This document shows, one piece after another, positions 43,868-52,850 of a DNA stretch of 64,000 nucleotides. Under the pieces are notes generated by a model. The model was given only the letters and a program-made list of their open reading frames with translations, made no database searches and was not told the DNA's origin. Origin of the DNA: Rhodanobacter sp. AS-Z3 (GTDB lineage Bacteria > Pseudomonadota > Gammaproteobacteria > Xanthomonadales > Rhodanobacteraceae); the NCBI RefSeq assembly GCF_029224025.1, contig NZ_CP119392.1, positions 171,501 to 235,500 on the forward strand, in the 5' to 3' direction. The stretch's first letter is position 1. Every line of letters begins with the position of its first letter. Position numbers and translations under genes: made by a program.

Positions 43868-44242
43868 TCAGTGACTGCCGGCTGCCGCTTGCTGATACAG
43901 CGATGCAACGTCGCCAACCGACAACAGCTTCAGCTCTTTGTAAGCCGCGTCGGTGACACGATCTTCTCCGTTGCCCTCACCGTAGAGCCGCATGCCTTTC
44001 GAGGAATGCGCAAAGAAGAAGTAGAACGCCATGGTGGGAACGTCTGGCGCGGAAACAATCTTGAGGTCGCGGCCACCTGCGCATCCATAGACCAACCAGT
44101 GCACGCCGCCGTAAGTCTTTTTCAAGGGTCCGATCGTGCAATCAGGCTGACGGGCAGGTTCCAGCGAGGGTGAGCCCGCTGCCACCGTGAACGTGACAGC
44201 GCTCAGCAGAATCGACATCAACAGGCAACTGATGGTTTTCAT
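43868..44242 (-). CDS. small exported protein of unknown function
   Basis: A 124-residue protein with a clear signal peptide (CLLMSILLSAVTFTVAAG) and a short mature chain containing two cysteines (PDCTIGPLKKTYGG and WLVYGCAGG), probably a disulfide. The C-terminal half is hydrophilic (GEGNGEDRVTDAAYKELKLL). I do not recognise a family. The start at 44242 fits the signal peptide; a longer frame upstream overlaps cca antisense and is rejected. It lies convergent to the sulfotransferase gene, 39 bases apart. Confidence 0.75.
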   Translation of the reverse strand: MKTISCLLMSILLSAVTFTVAAGSPSLEPARQPDCTIGPLKKTYGGVHWLVYGCAGGRDLKIVSAPDVPTMAFYFFFAHSSKGMRLYGEGNGEDRVTDAAYKELKLLSVGDVASLYQQAAAGSH

Positions 44243-44419
44243 GCGGACGACCTGCGCGCCATGGGTGAGCGCCATTAAATCCGTTTGGATGCACCACTGC
44301 AACACCGCTCCCAGTCGCGGTGCTGAGGCGACCCGACGGCACGCACAAGGCCGTCGACTTGCCGCTGCCCGCTGCGGGTAACAGCTCGCCCACTCGCATC
44401 TCCGTGGCATCATGGCCTC

Positions 44420-45667
44420 ATGCAAATCTACCTGGTCGGCGGCGCAGTCCGCGACAAACTGCTGAAGCGCGCCGTGGTCGACCATGACCGCGTAGTCGTC
44501 GGCGCAACGCCGGAAGCACTGCTGGCGCTGGGTTACAAACCGGTGGGCAAGGATTTTCCGGTATTTCTGCACCCGCAGACGAACGAGGAGTACGCGCTGG
44601 CGCGGACCGAGCGCAAGAGCGGGCGCGGTTATCACGGCTTTGTGTTCCAGGCCGATGCGACGATTACGCTGGAACAGGATCTGGCGCGACGCGATCTGAC
44701 CATCAATGCGATCGCCGAGGACGAGCATGGCGCGCTGACCGATCCGTTCGGCGGCGTGGCCGACATCGAGGCGCGCATATTGCGCCATGTGTCGGAGGCT
44801 TTCGTCGAAGACCCGGTACGCGTGCTGCGGGTCGCGCGGTTTGCCGCGCGCTTTGCCCCGCTCGGCTTCCGCGTGGCGGCGGAGACGATGGCCTTGATGC
44901 AGCAGATGGTGCGCGACGGCGAGGTTGATCATCTGGTTCCGGAACGCGTCTGGGCAGAAACGCGCAAGGCATTGAGTGAGGCGCAGCCATCGGCATTCCT
45001 GCGCGTGTTGCGCGACTGCGGCGCGCTGGCCGTGCTGTTTCCGGAAGTGGATGCGCTGTACGGCGTGCCGCAACGCGCCGAGTTCCATCCGGAGATCGAC
45101 ACCGGCGTACATGTGGAAATGGTGCTGGACGCCGCCGCTGCGCTGACACCCGGCGACGACGTGGTGGGCTTTTGCGCGCTGACCCACGACCTGGGCAAGG
45201 CGCTGACTCCGGTGGATGAACTGCCACGTCATATCGGTCATGAACACCGCGGCGTGACGCCGCTGCGCGCGTTGGCGGCGCGACTGAAGGTGCCAACCGA
45301 ACACGCGGCGCTGGCCGAACTGGTCTGTCGCGAACATTTGAATGTGCACCGCGCGTTCGAGCTTAAACCGGCCACCGTGCTGAAGCTGTTGACGGCGACG
45401 GATGCGTTGCGCCGACCGGTACGGCTGGACGTGTTCCTGGCCGCCTGCATGGCGGACAAACGTGGCCGGCCAGGTCACGGCGACGACGCCTACCCGCAGG
45501 CTGACTATTTGCGCGCGGCACGGGTTGTCGCCGCCGTGGTCGACTCCGCGCCCTTCATTGCGCAGGGGCTGGCCGGTCCGGCGATTGGCCAGGCGATGGA
45601 AAACGCACGCATCCATGCGATCGCGGAACTGAAGGCTAAGTCCTCGGAAAGCCGATCCGCGGTATAA
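44420..45667 (+). CDS. cca: multifunctional CCA-adding tRNA nucleotidyltransferase
   Basis: A 415-residue cytosolic enzyme that adds or repairs the 3' CCA of tRNAs. The nucleotidyltransferase head has VGGAVRD at residues 6-12 and the metal-binding pair D21 and D23, at the same positions as in E. coli Cca (412 residues); [15 protein letters not shown] and [16 protein letters not shown] follow. The C-terminal HD domain ([29 protein letters not shown]) supplies the phosphohydrolase activity seen in gammaproteobacterial enzymes. It is followed after 62 bases by the LTA-synthase-like gene. Confidence 0.96.
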   Translation: MQIYLVGGAVRDKLLKRAVVDHDRVVVGATPEALLALGYKPVGKDFPVFLHPQTNEEYALARTERKSGRGYHGFVFQADATITLEQDLARRDLTINAIAEDEHGALTDPFGGVADIEARILRHVSEAFVEDPVRVLRVARFAARFAPLGFRVAAETMALMQQMVRDGEVDHLVPERVWAETRKALSEAQPSAFLRVLRDCGALAVLFPEVDALYGVPQRAEFHPEIDTGVHVEMVLDAAAALTPGDDVVGFCALTHDLGKALTPVDELPRHIGHEHRGVTPLRALAARLKVPTEHAALAELVCREHLNVHRAFELKPATVLKLLTATDALRRPVRLDVFLAACMADKRGRPGHGDDAYPQADYLRAARVVAAVVDSAPFIAQGLAGPAIGQAMENARIHAIAELKAKSSESRSAV

Positions 45668-45729
45668 AGACGCCATCATTTCGCCCAATCCGGGCGGTTG
45701 CAGTCCACTACTTTTCCCCGGAGTTGCCC

Positions 45730-47943
45730 GTGTCGAGTGCCTTCACCCCGACCTCTCCCCTGCGCCAGCGTTTCCGCCCGCTGTGGTGGCTGGCGATTAC
45801 CTACCTGGCGATCACCTTCCCCACCCGCGTGGTGTTGCTGGTGATGTCTGGCGCCGAAGTGCCGCATACCGCGTTCAACCTCGCCTATGCGTTTGGCGTG
45901 GGACTGTTTTACGACGTGGTCACCTTCATCTACGTGGCATGGCCGCTGGTGCTGTTCCTGTGGATCGTGCCGACTCGTTCCGGACGCGTGGCACCGCTGC
46001 TGCGCTGGCTGATCTACGCGCTCGCCATGGCGCTGGCCTGCGCGCTGTGCATCGGTGCGTTGCACCTGCACTACCACGCCAGCCTCAAGCAGACCTGGCC
46101 GGTATTCCTGCCGTTCCTGTTCGTGCTGCCGCTGGCGGCGTTCACCTATACCTCGCGCATCGGCCAGTGGGTGCTGTATGGGTTCGCGCTGCTGCTGATC
46201 TACGGCCTGCTGTTCGTGGGCGCGTCGGAGCTGGTGTTCTGGAATGAGTTCAGCGTGCGCTTCAACTTCATCGCGGTGGACTATCTGGTCTATACCACCG
46301 AGGTGATCGGCAATATCCGCGAGTCGTATCCGATCGGCCTGTGGGTCGCCTTGCTGGCGGCGCTCGCGCTGGTGGTGTTTGCGTTCAGTCGCCGCGGCCT
46401 GCGCGTGCGCGACGATGGCAGCCGCTTCTGGCAGCGTGGCAAGGTGGCTCTGCTGTGGCTGGTGCTCACGGTGATCTCGGTGGCCGCGGTGAACGGCGGC
46501 ATGAAAGACCGCACCAGCAACAACTACGTCAACGAGCTGGCCGGCAACGGCATCTACCAGTTCTTCAACGCGTTCCGCAGCAGCCACCTCGACTACGCGA
46601 AGTTCTATCGCACCCTGCCCGATGACGAGGCATTCCGCCGCGTGCGCGAGATGCTGAAGACGCCGGATTCAAGCTACGTCAGCAACGACTTGCACGACCT
46701 TACCCGTGCGATCCGCCGCAGCGGTCCGGAGAAACGCCTCAACGTGGTGCTGATCAGCGTGGAGAGCCTGTCCGGCGACTACCTGGGTACGTTCGGCAAC
46801 AAGGAAAACATCACCCCTTATCTCGACTCACTGGTCGACCAAAGCCTGTTCTTTGACAAGCTGTACGCGAACGGCACGCGCACCGTGCGCGGACTGGAAG
46901 CGCTGGCGTTGTCGGTGCCGCCGACGCCCGGCGATTCGCTGGTGAAGGCGCACGACAACGAAAACCTGTTCTCGCTGGCCGACATCTTCAACGACCGCGG
47001 CTACCAGTCCGACTTCGTCTACGGCGGCTACGGCGAATTCGACAACATGAACCAGTTCTTCGGCAGCAATGGCTACCGCACGGTGGATCGACGCGCGATT
47101 CCCAAGAGCGCCACGATTCATGGCGAGAACGTGTGGGGTGTAGCCGACGAGGATCTGTACACGCTGGCGCTGAGCCAGATGGACCAGAGCCATGCGGCGG
47201 GCAAGCCGTTCTTCCTGCATATCATGACCACCTCGAACCATCGGCCGTACACCTTCCCCGGAGGCCGCGTGAAGCAGGCCAATGGCACCCGTGAGGGCGC
47301 GGTGGCGTATACCGACTGGTCGATTGGTGACTTCATTCGTCGTGCGCGTGAGAAGTCCTACTTCGATGACACCATTTTCGTGATCACCGCCGACCACTGC
47401 GCGTCCAGTGCGGGCAAGACCAGCGTGCCGATCAACCGCTATCACATCCCGTTGTGGATCTACGCGCCGAAGCATGTTCCGCCACAGCGGGTGGAACGGC
47501 TGATGGGCCAGGTCGATATCGCACCGACCGTGCTCGGCCTGCTCAACTTCAGCTACCGCACGCGCTTCTTCGGCTACGACTTGTTCCAGCTGGAAGCGGG
47601 CCGCGAGCGTGCATTCCCGGCTACCTACGAAAAGCTCGGCTACCTGCACGACGACGTGCTCACCGTGCTGGAACCGCAGCGCAAACTGGAGCAGATGAAG
47701 CCGGACTACGCCACCGGCGACGCCACCCCGATCGTGCCGCAGAACCCGCAGCAAATCGACGATGCGGTGGCCTATTATCAGGTGGCCAGCGACCTGTTCA
47801 AGCGCGGGCAACTGGTGCGTCGACCGGCGGACTCGACGCCCGTGCAAGCGCTGCCGGCGCCGGCCAGCCCGGTGCCCGCTGCCGCCAGTTCGGCACCTGC
47901 AGCGGCCAGCTCGACCGGATCACTGCCTGCTTCGGAGCCTTGA
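45730..47943 (+). CDS. LTA-synthase/OpgB-like phosphoglycerol transferase
   Basis: A 737-residue inner-membrane enzyme with five transmembrane segments (residues about 15-260) and a periplasmic sulfatase-fold domain (about 300-640). The nucleophile Thr lies in YANGTRTVRGLEAL, with metal ligands in LISVESLSGDY, TTSNHRPYTFP and ITADHCASS. In Gram-negative bacteria such proteins add phosphoglycerol to periplasmic glucans. The start is taken as the GTG at 45730, six bases after GGAG; a TTG two codons upstream is less well placed. The tail after about 690 is low-complexity Ala/Pro/Ser. The 3' end overlaps the convergent VanZ-like gene by 24 bases. Confidence 0.88.
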   Translation: MSSAFTPTSPLRQRFRPLWWLAITYLAITFPTRVVLLVMSGAEVPHTAFNLAYAFGVGLFYDVVTFIYVAWPLVLFLWIVPTRSGRVAPLLRWLIYALAMALACALCIGALHLHYHASLKQTWPVFLPFLFVLPLAAFTYTSRIGQWVLYGFALLLIYGLLFVGASELVFWNEFSVRFNFIAVDYLVYTTEVIGNIRESYPIGLWVALLAALALVVFAFSRRGLRVRDDGSRFWQRGKVALLWLVLTVISVAAVNGGMKDRTSNNYVNELAGNGIYQFFNAFRSSHLDYAKFYRTLPDDEAFRRVREMLKTPDSSYVSNDLHDLTRAIRRSGPEKRLNVVLISVESLSGDYLGTFGNKENITPYLDSLVDQSLFFDKLYANGTRTVRGLEALALSVPPTPGDSLVKAHDNENLFSLADIFNDRGYQSDFVYGGYGEFDNMNQFFGSNGYRTVDRRAIPKSATIHGENVWGVADEDLYTLALSQMDQSHAAGKPFFLHIMTTSNHRPYTFPGGRVKQANGTREGAVAYTDWSIGDFIRRAREKSYFDDTIFVITADHCASSAGKTSVPINRYHIPLWIYAPKHVPPQRVERLMGQVDIAPTVLGLLNFSYRTRFFGYDLFQLEAGRERAFPATYEKLGYLHDDVLTVLEPQRKLEQMKPDYATGDATPIVPQNPQQIDDAVAYYQVASDLFKRGQLVRRPADSTPVQALPAPASPVPAAASSAPAAASSTGSLPASEP

Positions 47944-48345
47944 GAAGAAGGCTTCCACGCTCGCCAGAACCCTGGCGAGCGGCGTGCGCAGCAACAGCAG
48001 CGCGATGAGAATGCCGATGCCGTCGGCCAGCACGTCGAAGACATCGGCATCGCGCGGCGGGTCCAGCCACTGGGCGAATTCGATGAAGATACCGAACGCG
48101 AGGCAAGCCAGCGCTGCCCATAGCCGTGCACGACGATTCCGATAGACATTCCCCCACCAGCCCATCAGGCAGGTGAAGGTAGTTGCGTGCAGCAGCTTGT
48201 CGCCGTACGGAAAGGCCAGCGTGATATCCGGATTCGGCGTCAGCGCCATCCACAGCGTCCAGCCCATGATCAGCGCACCCAAGGCAGCCCAGGCAGCATG
48301 CCAGCGCAGCCGTCCAGACGGCTGAACGCCTGCGCCGTTCTTCAA
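47920..48345 (-). CDS. VanZ-like membrane protein
   Basis: A 141-residue inner-membrane protein with about four hydrophobic segments (AAWAALGALIMGWTLWMAL, LHATTFTCLMGWW, LWAALACLAFGIFIEFAQ, VLADGIGILIALLLL). The conserved GDKLLHATTF and EFAQWLDPPRDADVFDVLADGIG patterns (Lys-x-x-His, Glu, and Asp-x-x-x-Asn/Asp-x-x-G) identify the VanZ-like family, of unknown biochemical role. Its start overlaps the methyltransferase stop by ATGA (48342-48345), so the two are translated from one mRNA. Confidence 0.85.
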   Translation of the reverse strand: MKNGAGVQPSGRLRWHAAWAALGALIMGWTLWMALTPNPDITLAFPYGDKLLHATTFTCLMGWWGNVYRNRRARLWAALACLAFGIFIEFAQWLDPPRDADVFDVLADGIGILIALLLLRTPLARVLASVEAFFSRLRSRQ

Positions 48346-49535
48346 AGCCGGCCGCCCTGGTCCGCTGCCAGCAACTCGACCGGCAGGGGTAACGCATCCA
48401 GCCCACGTGCCAGCAACATCGCCTGGAAACGCTCGCCCATCTGGTCGGGCAGCATCAGGCGCTTCACCTGCTGGGACAGCCGGTAGCGGGCGTGTTCGTC
48501 GCTCGCCTGCTCGTGGGCATTCTCGAACACCTGCTGCAAACCGGCGCCGATCAGGAACTGCGCCTGCGGCAGATACGCCGCCACCGCGAAGTCGGCGCTG
48601 TTGCCCGCCTCGGCCAGCGCGGTGAAATCCACTGACGCGGTCAGGTCATTCAAGCCGGGCAGGAACAATGGATCGTTGTGCGCGTGGTGGCGGTAGTGCG
48701 CCATCAAGGTACCGTCCTCGCGCTCGGGCAGGTAGAACTCGCGGCGCACATAGCCATAGTCAATGAACAGCATCACGCCAGCCGTGAGGGAACCGGCCAC
48801 CGCCTGAATCCAGTACGGCAATTGCGGCAGGACTTCCGAACGGTAGCCATCGGCGAACTCGGCACCCAGATCGCGCTCGACGTGACGCACGGCGCCGGAT
48901 ACCAGCGCGTCGGCGGGTCGATCGGCACGCTTCAGTCGACCCTCGCCGTCCAGCACCACGTATTCCTCATAGATTTCGCCGTCGCGCACGCTGAAGCGCG
49001 TGGCCGGCAGCGCGTCGATCACCTCGTTGGCGAACAGCACGCCGTGCCAGTCCTGCTCCGGCGGACGATCCAGCCACTGCACCCGGGCGTTGAGTTCGGC
49101 AGGCAAGTTCGCCTGCAGCCGTTCGCGCTGACGTTCGCGCAGGTCGGCGCTCGGCTCCAGGATCAGGTAGTGCCGCGGCAGCGTGCCGGCGGCAGCAAGC
49201 GCTTTCAGTGCGGATTCTGCAAACGCACCACTGCCACCACCGAGTTCGAGGAAGTCCGCCTGTTCACCCAGCATCGCCAGCACCGGCTGCACCGCATTCA
49301 CCACGCAACCGGCGAACAGCTCGCCGAGTTCCGGTGCGGTGACAAAATCGCCGGCCTCACCAAATTTGGTGCGGCCGGCGCTGTAATAGCCCAGGCCTGG
49401 GGCGTACAGACAACGCTCCATGTACTGCGCAAACGGCATCGGACCGTGCGAGGCGATCTGCTCGCGCAGCAATTGCAGCAGATGGTTGGAGTGCGCGCGC
49501 TCGTCGGCGCTGGCTTCGGGTAAACGGCTTTTCAT
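48342..49535 (-). CDS. NDUFAF7/MidA-like SAM-dependent methyltransferase (DUF185)
   Basis: A 397-residue methyltransferase. The SAM site is FLELGGGSGAFAESALKAL near residue 95-115; the family N-terminus is MPFAQYMERCLYAPGLGYYS and FGEAGDFVTAPELGELF follows. Mitochondrial NDUFAF7 dimethylates an Arg of a complex I subunit; bacterial members are presumed arginine methyltransferases with unproven targets. An NDUFA9-like protein is encoded elsewhere in this window (39506-40444). Cytosolic; first gene of a two-gene unit with the VanZ-like protein. Confidence 0.92.
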   Translation of the reverse strand: MKSRLPEASADERAHSNHLLQLLREQIASHGPMPFAQYMERCLYAPGLGYYSAGRTKFGEAGDFVTAPELGELFAGCVVNAVQPVLAMLGEQADFLELGGGSGAFAESALKALAAAGTLPRHYLILEPSADLRERQRERLQANLPAELNARVQWLDRPPEQDWHGVLFANEVIDALPATRFSVRDGEIYEEYVVLDGEGRLKRADRPADALVSGAVRHVERDLGAEFADGYRSEVLPQLPYWIQAVAGSLTAGVMLFIDYGYVRREFYLPEREDGTLMAHYRHHAHNDPLFLPGLNDLTASVDFTALAEAGNSADFAVAAYLPQAQFLIGAGLQQVFENAHEQASDEHARYRLSQQVKRLMLPDQMGERFQAMLLARGLDALPLPVELLAADQGGRL

Positions 49536-49587
49536 GCTTGCGGCTCTGGATTTCAGCGCCGCAAGGATAACGGATGAGGCCAGGGAA

Positions 49588-49620
49588 CCCGCGTGATGGT
49601 TGCGGCAACCATCACGCGGG
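49588..49620 (-). terminator. 16-bp hairpin after the TonB receptor gene
   Basis: CCCGCGTGATGGTTGC (49588-49603) is fully complementary to 49605-49620, giving a long GC-rich stem with a tight loop. It begins 5 bases past the receptor stop in the direction of transcription and ends a few bases before a TTCC stretch, so it is a plausible terminator or mRNA-stabilising end, separating the receptor from the methyltransferase gene. Confidence 0.75.
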
Positions 49621-49625
49621 CTTGG

Positions 49626-51800
49626 TCAGAAGTTCTTTTGCAGGCTCAGGTAAAGCCCACGGCGCGGACCGAATTGCGGCGCGCCAACACCGATGCCGCT
49701 GCCGTCGCGCAATTCATAGGTGCGATCCAGTGCGTTGATCATCGCCAGTTGGGTATGCAGTTTGCCGAAGCCGTCGAATACAAAGTCGTGCGAGACGTTG
49801 AGATTCAACTGGAAGTACGCCGGCAGCGACGCGCCGTTCGGTACCGCGCCGTCCTTGCGCAGACCGCTGCCAAACAGGGAGTCGGCACCAACCCGTGTGC
49901 TATCGCTCAACGCGTAGTTCAAGCCGCCGGACGCGGTCAGCTTCTGGTCGTGATCAAGGAAGATGTAGTGATCGTTGACCCACGCGAGGTCGTCCGGGGC
50001 GAAGTTGTACTGGCTGGTGATGATGCGCTTGCCGATGGCCTTGCCCAGCGAGGCGTTGAAGTATGCCGACAATGGGCCCTGCTCATAGTTGGCCGTGAAC
50101 TCCACGCCCTTCACCCGACCCGCTGCGTAGTTGAACGTGGCATAGACCAGCGCGGAGCCGAACTGACCTTCATCCTGCAGGCGCTGCACCTTGCGGTAGT
50201 AGGCATCCACGCCGACTGTCCAGGCCGAGCCGAGGTTCTGCGAGATACCGGCGTCGAAATAGTCCGAGCGTTCGGCCAGCGGCGTGTTGTTGCCGGTATC
50301 CGCCACCGCATTGGTGGTGCCATCGAACTTCGCGATGTTGGTGCTGGGGATCATCTCGGTCGCCGGCGGCGTGAAGTAGCGCGAGTAACCGGCATGCACC
50401 ACGGTACTCGCGGTGGCCTGCCAGACCAGGCCCATGCGCGGACTCAGTTGACTCTCGCTGCGCGCCAGCTGGTAGCGATCGCCGCGCAGGCCTGAGTTCA
50501 GCGTCCAGTTCTCACCGATGCTCCACTCGTCCTGCACATAGGCCGACCAGGTTTTCGCGGTGAGCCGACTGGCGTCGCGAATATTGATCGGTGTGGTGCT
50601 GACCTGCGCGCCGCCGGCGTCGGCCGGAAATACCCAGGCATTGTTGCCGCTGGCAGCACGCTCGAAGCTGCCGTAAACACCGTAGCGCAAGGTGTGGCGA
50701 GCGCCCATCGGCGTGGCGAAATCCGCCTGCAGGGTGCTGGCGCGGTTGCGGCGGGCGATGTCGGAAGCGACACCGTTGAACATCAACTCGCCGATCCGGT
50801 CCGGCGTGTAGGTCAGGCTGCTGTAGCGCTGGCCAAGCGACACTTGATAGTCCGTCGCCCCCAGCTTGCCTTGCAGCGCGAGCACGCCAAAGCGGGTGTT
50901 CTCGCGCTGGCGCTCGTCGAGCGTGGCAGAGTTGAAATCGACCGTGTCGAGGTAGCCGAACGCGGGCGTCTGGCCAGGGTTGTCAGGAATCTGGAAACGG
51001 TTGTTGGCCATGCCGAACAGCAAGCTCAGCCGTGTGTCATAGTCGATCAGGTAACTGATGTCGCCGAAGCCCTTCACCTGATTGGTGTGGTCGTGGATCG
51101 GTTTCTTGCTGGCGGTGGGATTCTCGATGCCGGCATCGTTCTGCATGGTGTTGCCGGTAAGAAACCAGCTCCAGCGATCGTTGCTGCCCCAGATCGACGC
51201 ATTCGGATTCAGCGTAGCGTTGCTGCCGCCGATGATGCCCACGCTGCCGCCATTGCCAAGCTCATGGCCGCTCCTGGTGGTGATGTCGACCACCGCGGCC
51301 GTGCGCAAGCCGTACTGTGCCGGCAGGGCACCATCAAGCAGCTTCACCGTATGGATCGTGCGTGCATCGAGGCTTTGCCCGAAGCCGCCGATCGACTCGG
51401 GGATGATCACGCCGTTAATGCGGTACTGCAGGTTCGCGTGATCGCCACGCACGTGCAGGCCGCCATAGGAATCCTGCACCACACCCGGCGCCTGCAGCAG
51501 CACCTGATTGAGCGGTGTGGAGGCGCCCAACGGCAACTGGGCGATCGCCTTGTGATCGATCACGTACTGGCTGCTGCCGGTACCCGGTGACAGCGCGTTG
51601 CGCGCCTGATCGAGCGTACCTGAGACCGAGATGGCGTCCAGATTCTGCACCTGGGGCGGCTGGTTGCCGCTGTCGCCGTCAGTCGGATCGTTGCCGTTTA
51701 CGACGCGCGCAGCGTCCCTGATGGAGGGCACCTCGGCGGCATGAGCGATCGGCGTGGCCAGCGCGACGGCAAGGCTCAGGGCAAGCAGGGAGTGTTTCAT
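49626..51800 (-). CDS. TonB-dependent receptor, probably zinc-regulated
   Basis: A 724-residue outer-membrane receptor. The start at 51800 (MKHSLLALSLAVALATPIAHA signal) has GGAA at good distance and is preferred to an ATG five codons earlier. The plug domain (residues about 55-190; DAISVSGTLDQARNALSPG, HVRGDHANLQYRINGV, LDGALPAQYGLRTAAVVDI) precedes a 22-strand-type barrel ending GLYLSLQKNF, with the terminal Phe of outer-membrane proteins. A near-perfect Zur operator lies 37 bases upstream of the start, so it is predicted to rise under zinc starvation and to import zinc or a zincophore. No His-rich loop of the ZnuD type is seen, though an IHDHTN stretch occurs. Confidence 0.9.
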   Translation of the reverse strand: MKHSLLALSLAVALATPIAHAAEVPSIRDAARVVNGNDPTDGDSGNQPPQVQNLDAISVSGTLDQARNALSPGTGSSQYVIDHKAIAQLPLGASTPLNQVLLQAPGVVQDSYGGLHVRGDHANLQYRINGVIIPESIGGFGQSLDARTIHTVKLLDGALPAQYGLRTAAVVDITTRSGHELGNGGSVGIIGGSNATLNPNASIWGSNDRWSWFLTGNTMQNDAGIENPTASKKPIHDHTNQVKGFGDISYLIDYDTRLSLLFGMANNRFQIPDNPGQTPAFGYLDTVDFNSATLDERQRENTRFGVLALQGKLGATDYQVSLGQRYSSLTYTPDRIGELMFNGVASDIARRNRASTLQADFATPMGARHTLRYGVYGSFERAASGNNAWVFPADAGGAQVSTTPINIRDASRLTAKTWSAYVQDEWSIGENWTLNSGLRGDRYQLARSESQLSPRMGLVWQATASTVVHAGYSRYFTPPATEMIPSTNIAKFDGTTNAVADTGNNTPLAERSDYFDAGISQNLGSAWTVGVDAYYRKVQRLQDEGQFGSALVYATFNYAAGRVKGVEFTANYEQGPLSAYFNASLGKAIGKRIITSQYNFAPDDLAWVNDHYIFLDHDQKLTASGGLNYALSDSTRVGADSLFGSGLRKDGAVPNGASLPAYFQLNLNVSHDFVFDGFGKLHTQLAMINALDRTYELRDGSGIGVGAPQFGPRRGLYLSLQKNF

Positions 51801-51836
51801 CGGCAGTTCCAACATCGGCAGTTCGGTTATATCGTT

Positions 51837-51853
51837 ATGTTATAATATATCAT
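51837..51853 (-). promoter_or_regulatory. putative Zur operator
   Basis: The 17-mer ATGTTATAATATATCAT matches the core of the enterobacterial Zur consensus ATGTTATAnTATAACAT at all but one fixed position. It is an imperfect palindrome with one mismatched pair apart from its central base, stands in a markedly AT-rich patch (51821-51855) within GC-rich DNA, and lies 37 bases upstream of the receptor start, where bound Zur would block the promoter. Confidence 0.72.
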
Positions 51854-51990
51854 ATCGAGCGTCGATTCAGCGGCATGTGACGCCATGTCCTGGTCGGGAG
51901 GGCTGACGCATTGAGCCCCGCTTCACACGCACTGCCTAGACTGGCGAGGATGCAAGCGGCGCGTCTGCGCCTGGTCCACCGGGAGTGCAC

Positions 51991-52779
51991 ATGAGCAAGT
52001 CACCCAGCCAGCAGGTTCCCGCGGTCATCGTTCCGGTCGAACCGGGACGGATCACCGCAGCGATTCTGGATTTCGTCAGCGAAGTGCCCGACAGCAAGGT
52101 CGGCAGCAGCAAGGAGCCCGCCAACGAAGCGCGAAGGCTGGCCAACCGCGCCGCCCAGCGTGCCGCGTTGACCGCCGGCTCACTGGCGTTGCCGCCAGGC
52201 CCGCTGGGCTGGCTGACCCTGCTGCCCGAGTTGATCGCGATCTGGAAGATTCAGGGCCAGATGGTCAGCGACATTTCCGCCGCCTACGGTCGCCACGCCA
52301 CGCTGGGCCGCGAGCAGATGATGTGGTGTCTGTTCCGGCATACCGCCGCACAGGCGTTCCGCGATCTGGTGGTGCGCATGGGCGACCGGCTGATTTTCCG
52401 CCGGATGTCGTTCGGTGTGGCCGAACGCGTAGCGAAGCAGGTCGGCATCAAGATTACCCAGCGCACACTGAGCAAAGGCATCTCGCGCTGGCTGCCGGTG
52501 ATCGGCGCGCTCGGCGTCGGTGCCTATGCCTATTACGACACCGGACAAGTCGCCAGCACCGCGATCGAGCTGTTCGAAAGCGAGGTGACGATGGCCGAAG
52601 AAGGCGATGCCGCCATGGCGGAAGCCGACCAGCCCAGACCCAAACCGAAGACCAAACCGAAATCCAGTAAACGGATCGTGGACAAACTGGTCGACAAGGC
52701 GGTAACCGGCGCAGCCCATAAGGTCGCCGGCGCGGCCCGCAAGATTGCCACCAGGAAGCGCACCAAGAAGCCGGAATAA
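51991..52779 (+). CDS. EcsC/DUF697-like membrane-associated protein
   Basis: A 262-residue protein. Start at 51991 follows GGGAG by five bases; a GTG two codons earlier overlaps that site. The central part (ALTAGSLALPPGPLGWLTLLPELIAIWKIQGQMVSDISAAYG) resembles the EcsC or DUF697-type hydrophobic core, and WLPVIGALGVGAYAYYD near residue 175 is a second hydrophobic stretch. The C-terminal 60 residues are very basic (KPKTKPKSSKRIV, ARKIATRKRTKKPE), which could contact nucleic acid or phospholipid. The family assignment is tentative and the function unknown. It stands alone, followed by the pteridine reductase gene. Confidence 0.6.
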   Translation: MSKSPSQQVPAVIVPVEPGRITAAILDFVSEVPDSKVGSSKEPANEARRLANRAAQRAALTAGSLALPPGPLGWLTLLPELIAIWKIQGQMVSDISAAYGRHATLGREQMMWCLFRHTAAQAFRDLVVRMGDRLIFRRMSFGVAERVAKQVGIKITQRTLSKGISRWLPVIGALGVGAYAYYDTGQVASTAIELFESEVTMAEEGDAAMAEADQPRPKPKTKPKSSKRIVDKLVDKAVTGAAHKVAGAARKIATRKRTKKPE

Positions 52780-52850
52780 CCACGCCGCGCGGGTGACGCT
52801 GGCGCAACTTTGCGGCAAGCTGCGGGCTGGATATCTGCCGGAGCCGCCGC

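Noticed and set aside
44243..45688. Minus-strand frame extending the small exported protein upstream across cca
   Set aside because: It is antisense to the well-supported cca gene and the signal peptide at 44242 marks the real start.
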